Source of the DNA: DATJHM01 sp035493895
Lineage (GTDB): Bacteria > Chloroflexota > Ktedonobacteria > Ktedonobacterales > Ktedonobacteraceae
Assembly (NCBI GenBank): GCA_035493895.1
Contig: DATJHM010000021.1
Location: 1-26,150 of the forward strand
DNA: 26,150 nt
Direction: 5' to 3'
In this document: positions 22,499 to 26,150 of the stretch, one piece after another
Numbering within the stretch: the first letter of the stretch is position 1
How the letters are laid out: every line of letters starts with the position of its first letter
The notes under the pieces: generated by a model
The model's database searches: none
Told to the model about the DNA's origin: nothing
What the model saw: the letters and a program-made list of their open reading frames with translations, nothing else
Translations under genes and position numbers: made by a program

Positions 22499-24430
22499 CT
22501 AATCGTGAGAACGGAAGATTTTCACGCGGCGATTTGGCTCTTTGCCTCGGCTGCGCGAGATCAGATTATAGCGGGTTGCCATCTGATGTTGCAGACGCCG
22601 GATGTAAGCGTTGGCAGGAGCCAGTTCGGCGGTTGTCAACCCCTTATTCAACACTTGATGGATAGCGTCTTCGGTCTCCAACATAGCCTGTTTTGTCGGG
22701 TCATCAAACGTAAAATCGCTATTCTCGCTGGAGTCTTCTTGCGGCTCCTCTATAGTATTCTCGACCATAGGGACATCAAAAAGGCGTGCCAGCGCATGTT
22801 GCATCTGCGCAATCGTATTGTTTTTCAGGATGATAATGAGCTTGCGGTCCTGTTCGGCCTGTTGCAAGCGTTCTGGTTGACGTTTGTAATAATTTTTTAA
22901 CGTAATCACAGCATCGGCATCCCCCTGATTGCTGGAGACAGCAATGGGCACATGCAGATAACGAGCGGCCTCAGTGAGACGATCGCGATTTACCCCAAAG
23001 GGATAAACGCGCAACGTCTTTACCAGAGGTAGTTCTGTGCGAGCATTCTCTGGCTGATAGATGCCCTCGCTGAGATCAGGATTTGCCGTCAGCAAAGCCG
23101 TACTGGTCTGCGTTTTAGCCTCAGCAGGTGAGGTACCCGTTGGAGCGAGAGCCTTCATTTGCTGAGTGATCTGTGCCTGCGGGCGAGATCGTACGCGCTC
23201 GCTGCCTGGACTTGGATTGACCGGACGAATTGGCGACCAGCCATTTCCGTTGCGATCGAAGCGATCCGAGCGGTCCGAGCGAGGGATGCGCTCAAACATG
23301 CCAGTTGAGAATCCCTGGCCCTGACGGCCCGAGCCCGAGCCCGAGCTATTGCCGCCAACATTCGAGCCCCAGGATGTCGACTCCATCCCCTCGACACTGA
23401 TGCGACGAACGGAGACATGACCCGTCTCTTCATCGCGTACGCGTTCTTCAGCCGCGACCGGTTGGCCGCGGAGCAAGCCATCGACGGTATCGGAGACATC
23501 GCGGTGTACAACCACTTCCTCCCAGCTTTGTTGTTCGACCACAACATCGAAGGTTGGCGGGGCCTTACGCTCAAGGATGCTCTTTTGCGTATGGCGGCGA
23601 CGGGCTTCTTCGTCGCCCAGCGTCACCGTTTGAATACCGCCTACCAGGTCTGAGAGCGTGGGGTTCACCAGAAGATTTCCCAGCGAGTTACCGTGCGCGG
23701 TCGCAACCAGTTGCACGCCGCGTTCGGCGATCGTGCGTGCGGCGGCGGCCTCTAATTCCGTGCCAATCTCATCAATAACGATAACTTGAGGCATGTGATT
23801 TTCCACCGCCTCAATCATCACCGCATGTTGTTCCGCAGTGCGAGCGACCTGCATGCGGCGAGCGCGTCCGATGCCCGGATGAGGAATATCGCCGTCGCCA
23901 GCGATCTCATTCGAGGTATCCACCACCACCACGCGTTTATTCGCCTCATCCGCGAGGACGCGTGCGATTTCGCGTAGTAGAGTTGTTTTACCCACACCAG
24001 GGCGACCGAGAATCAGAATTGACTGGCCCTGCTCAACGATATCGCGGATCAGGGCAATACTGCCAAGTACCGCACGACCAATACGACAGGTTAAGCCGAC
24101 GACTTTGCCTTTACGATTTCGCATTGCGCTAATACGGTGCAGTGTTCGCTCAATACCAGCACGATTATCGTCGCCAAATTCGCCGATGCGCTCGACCACG
24201 TATTCCAGGTCGGCATAGGTCACGGGCTGGGTACTAAGGATCACCTCTCCTTCTGGAAAGCGGCCCTCGGCATTACGGCCGAGGTCCATCACGATCTCCA
24301 GCAGGTCACTTCGGTTCTCTAGCCGATTAACCGCATCGTGGATGCTAGGGGGTAGGGTAGCTAGCAGAGCCTCCAGATCGTCAGTGATCACATGTTGCAT
24401 AGGCAGTTTTATCACCTCATGTGTTGGCAT
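22499..24430 (-). CDS. R3H-domain AAA ATPase (SpoIIIAA/Ycf45-like)
   Basis: A 643-residue protein. The first 330 residues resemble the SpoIIIAA/Ycf45 secretion-type ATPases: Walker A GRPGVGKT (142-149), VVVDTSNEIAGDGDIPHPGI, Walker B VIVIDEIG (216-223) and AHGNSLGNLLVNPTLSDLVG. A Ser/Gly/Arg-rich low-complexity stretch follows (about 345-410), then a predicted folded region (LRVYPFGVNRDRL). A C-terminal R3H single-stranded nucleic-acid-binding motif (RRLQHQMATRYNL, then PNRRVKIF) ends the protein. Homologues occur in cyanobacteria, plastids and Chloroflexi, but a defined role is lacking. ATG 24430 overlaps the end of the upstream gene; Met11 (24400), preceded by GAGGTGA over that gene's stop, is an alternative. 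Binding RNA or ssDNA is inferred. Confidence 0.88.
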   Translation of the reverse strand: MPTHEVIKLPMQHVITDDLEALLATLPPSIHDAVNRLENRSDLLEIVMDLGRNAEGRFPEGEVILSTQPVTYADLEYVVERIGEFGDDNRAGIERTLHRISAMRNRKGKVVGLTCRIGRAVLGSIALIRDIVEQGQSILILGRPGVGKTTLLREIARVLADEANKRVVVVDTSNEIAGDGDIPHPGIGRARRMQVARTAEQHAVMIEAVENHMPQVIVIDEIGTELEAAAARTIAERGVQLVATAHGNSLGNLLVNPTLSDLVGGIQTVTLGDEEARRRHTQKSILERKAPPTFDVVVEQQSWEEVVVHRDVSDTVDGLLRGQPVAAEERVRDEETGHVSVRRISVEGMESTSWGSNVGGNSSGSGSGRQGQGFSTGMFERIPRSDRSDRFDRNGNGWSPIRPVNPSPGSERVRSRPQAQITQQMKALAPTGTSPAEAKTQTSTALLTANPDLSEGIYQPENARTELPLVKTLRVYPFGVNRDRLTEAARYLHVPIAVSSNQGDADAVITLKNYYKRQPERLQQAEQDRKLIIILKNNTIAQMQHALARLFDVPMVENTIEEPQEDSSENSDFTFDDPTKQAMLETEDAIHQVLNKGLTTAELAPANAYIRRLQHQMATRYNLISRSRGKEPNRRVKIFRSHD

Positions 24431-25458
24431 GAATTGACCGTCCCCAGGCCCTTCAAGCCATAGACCGCTCGTTGCTCCAACAGGGGGACTGTGCTCTGCC
24501 TCGTAGCCAGTAAGGCCACGTGTCGCACGAGCAAAACCCTGGTTGAGGTCTGCTCAAATCCGCTGTTGCGTAGAGCGGTGATTACAAAAGAGTCGTACTC
24601 GCGCACCAGGCAATAAATGCGCCGTACGTCTGCCTCCAGAAGCCGATTGATGCCGAAATGCAGAAGCGGTTCGGCCAGCTCAGCGTGCTCTGGATGAACG
24701 TTGAGTATAATGCGATGCGGTGCCGAGCCGTGACCTCGACTGAGCCGCATCCACGCTCCCAGGCGTACGCCAACGTCACATACGTAATTCTCATTGCCTC
24801 GCGAAAAAATGGAAGCAAATGGGCGCTGTGGGCCGACATAGAGCCTGGCGTATTCCTCGCTGTTCTCAATCATCTCTGCCGTCTGTACCCGTTGTGGAGT
24901 AACTGAACGGTAGAGTTGATGGATGCCCCATGTATGATGGCGCGTCCAGCGGCGCAGCGAGGGCAGGTTGGGAACGGCTGGCAGGGGAAGTGACCCGGGC
25001 TCATACACATAGGTCAATTCTCGTGCATAACGCTGAAAGCCCATCCGCTGAAGTAATTCCAGCTCTGGTATTTCATCCTCAACCTTAGCAAAAATACGGA
25101 GTATGCCATGAGAAGCTGCCATCTCCAGCGTATATTCCAGGAGCGCATTCAGGATGTCTTCACCGGGCATCTCATTCTGGTTTATCGAAGCCAGGTAGTT
25201 GATATCCCAGGCCTTATGGGCGGGACGTTCACACACCTGCGTAAAGCCCAGAAGACGCCAGTGGTCCTCGCAGATCCAGGTACGCGAAGAAGGCTGGATC
25301 GGAATTATATTTCTTAGAAGGGGTGAGGGGGGAAGATCGCCCTCCACCGGCTCCAGCCAGCAGACGAAATTTGCAAATTCGTGTTGCTTACTACGAGCGC
25401 GATGGTCAATGGCGTAGATGATTCCCGGCAGGTCCATGTATAGTACCGGTCGTATCAT
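24412..25458 (-). CDS. GNAT-like acetyltransferase-fold protein
   Basis: A 348-residue protein that looks like two GNAT-type halves. In the first (about 1-155), WLEPVEG, WRLLGFTQV and DINYLASI are followed by a long helix and LLQRMGFQRYARELTYVYEP, the GF-x-x-Y pattern that closes a GNAT domain. The second (about 165-330) has CDVGVRLGAWMRL, ILNVHPEHAELAEPLLHFGI, IYCLVREYDSFVITALRNSG and FEQTSTRVLLVRHVAL, again ending as a GNAT does. The usual R/Q-x-x-G-x-G/A acetyl-CoA loop is not evident in either half, so activity is uncertain. The gene lies 38 bases after pdxT and overlaps the R3H/AAA gene, indicating one transcript. Confidence 0.65.
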   Translation of the reverse strand: MIRPVLYMDLPGIIYAIDHRARSKQHEFANFVCWLEPVEGDLPPSPLLRNIIPIQPSSRTWICEDHWRLLGFTQVCERPAHKAWDINYLASINQNEMPGEDILNALLEYTLEMAASHGILRIFAKVEDEIPELELLQRMGFQRYARELTYVYEPGSLPLPAVPNLPSLRRWTRHHTWGIHQLYRSVTPQRVQTAEMIENSEEYARLYVGPQRPFASIFSRGNENYVCDVGVRLGAWMRLSRGHGSAPHRIILNVHPEHAELAEPLLHFGINRLLEADVRRIYCLVREYDSFVITALRNSGFEQTSTRVLLVRHVALLATRQSTVPLLEQRAVYGLKGLGTVNSCQHMR

Positions 25459-25496
25459 CTAGTGCTCCTGCGTCTTAGAGGCACTCTGAGATGCCC

Positions 25497-26111
25497 CTAT
25501 TGTCCGACGCTCTCTACTATGCGGAGAAAGTACTGATGGAAACGTGGGTCGCCCGACACTTCCGGATGGAACGCCGTACCCAGCAGGGGACCTTCACGGA
25601 CAGCGACGATTGTGCCATCGTCGAGCGTCGCCAATACCTCTACTTCGGGACCGACCGACTCAATGGCGGGCCCGCGGATAAAGAATGTATGGAACGCCGC
25701 TTCACCTAATGCTGGTACAGACAGATCAGTTTCAAAACTTTCTCGCTGACTACCAAACGCATTACGACGGACTTTAATATGCATCGATGCCAACAGCGGT
25801 TGGCCTGCGAGTGCATTATCCGTCTCTTTTGCGAGCAAGATTAGCCCCGCACATGTCCCCCAGACAGGGACACCTTCTTGTATCTTTCGCTGTAAAACTT
25901 CGTGTAAGCCATAGATGACCATCAGCTTACCGATAGTGGTACTCTCACCACCTGGTATAATTATACCATCTAAATTTGCAAGTTGCTCAGGGAGACGAAT
26001 AGCAATTCCATCTGCCCCCACCTCATCCAGCATTTTTAGATGAGCCTCAAAATCACCTTGCAAAGCTAATACGCCGATGCGCGGTCTCAAGTTGCGTTTT
26101 TTTTCCACCAT
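25497..26111 (-). CDS. pdxT: Pyridoxal 5'-phosphate synthase glutaminase subunit
   Basis: A 204-residue class I glutamine amidotransferase that releases ammonia from glutamine for PdxS, which builds PLP from ribose 5-phosphate and glyceraldehyde 3-phosphate. Family motifs are RIGVLALQGDFEAHL, IIPGGESTTIGKL, the nucleophile Cys87 in WGTCAGLILLA, and the His182/Glu184 pair in GTAFHPEVSGD. ATG 26111 is chosen with AGGTGG about 11 bases upstream; a GTG at 26126 in frame would add five residues. pdxS usually lies directly upstream and should lie beyond the window. Downstream are the GNAT-like and R3H/AAA genes in the same direction, probably cotranscribed. Confidence 0.95.
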   Translation of the reverse strand: MVEKKRNLRPRIGVLALQGDFEAHLKMLDEVGADGIAIRLPEQLANLDGIIIPGGESTTIGKLMVIYGLHEVLQRKIQEGVPVWGTCAGLILLAKETDNALAGQPLLASMHIKVRRNAFGSQRESFETDLSVPALGEAAFHTFFIRGPAIESVGPEVEVLATLDDGTIVAVREGPLLGTAFHPEVSGDPRFHQYFLRIVESVGQ

Positions 26112-26150
26112 TATGAATTTTTCCACCTGGAGGGTTTGTAATAATATGCA

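Overview
The window looks like a piece of a Ktedonobacteria-type Chloroflexota chromosome. This is inferred from the mix of genes, since there is no rRNA or phylogenetic marker: a Tat-dependent sugar-binding lipoprotein, actinobacterial-style split MaoC dehydratases, a secreted GH5 enzyme with FAEG-type repeat domains, and an R3H/AAA ATPase next to pdxT. Composition is moderate, intergenic regions are AT-rich, and genes lie on both strands in short operons. No tRNA, rRNA, CRISPR array, transposase or phage gene was seen.

Layout. 1-1964 (minus): a LacI-family regulator followed by the first gene of a sugar ABC transporter (solute-binding protein, cut by the window edge), with a classic CpG-centred LacI-type operator between them. 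2339-6227 (plus): a stress/copper block consisting of a TetR regulator, an RclA-like flavin disulfide reductase and a Tat-exported multicopper oxidase with a Met-rich loop. The TetR and reductase genes are preceded by related inverted repeats. The oxidase has a consensus promoter with a CsoR-like copper operator directly after the -10 box. 6228-6622: gene-free, REP-like composite repeats. 6623-7552 (minus): a HadA/HadB-like dehydratase pair. 7796-8905 (plus): a secreted TIGR03118-type propeller protein ending in a strong terminator. 8906-9361: an unusual 42-bp-period repeat array and the leader of accC.

9362-12457 (plus): accC-fabF-accB, a compact fatty-acid initiation/elongation operon ending in a bidirectional terminator. 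12575-14181: a HAD sugar-phosphatase and a DeoR-family repressor, divergently transcribed, with direct-repeat operators lying on the phosphatase promoter. 14190-16191 (minus): two DUF3592-like membrane proteins, an alpha/beta hydrolase and a possible tiny downstream ORF, probably one operon. 16417-17736 (minus): threonine ammonia-lyase with an ACT domain. 18018-22108 (minus): two secreted proteins, a Vgb-like seven-blade propeller and a GH5 glycosidase with four C-terminal repeat domains. 22499-26111 (minus): pdxT, a GNAT-like protein and an R3H/AAA ATPase, a likely operon.

The two most interesting points are the predicted oxidant/copper defence module (NemR-like TetR, RclA-like reductase, cuprous-oxidase-like enzyme, CsoR-like site) and the phased 42-bp palindrome array upstream of the fatty-acid operon. 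All functional statements are from reading sequence and motifs; no searches were run.
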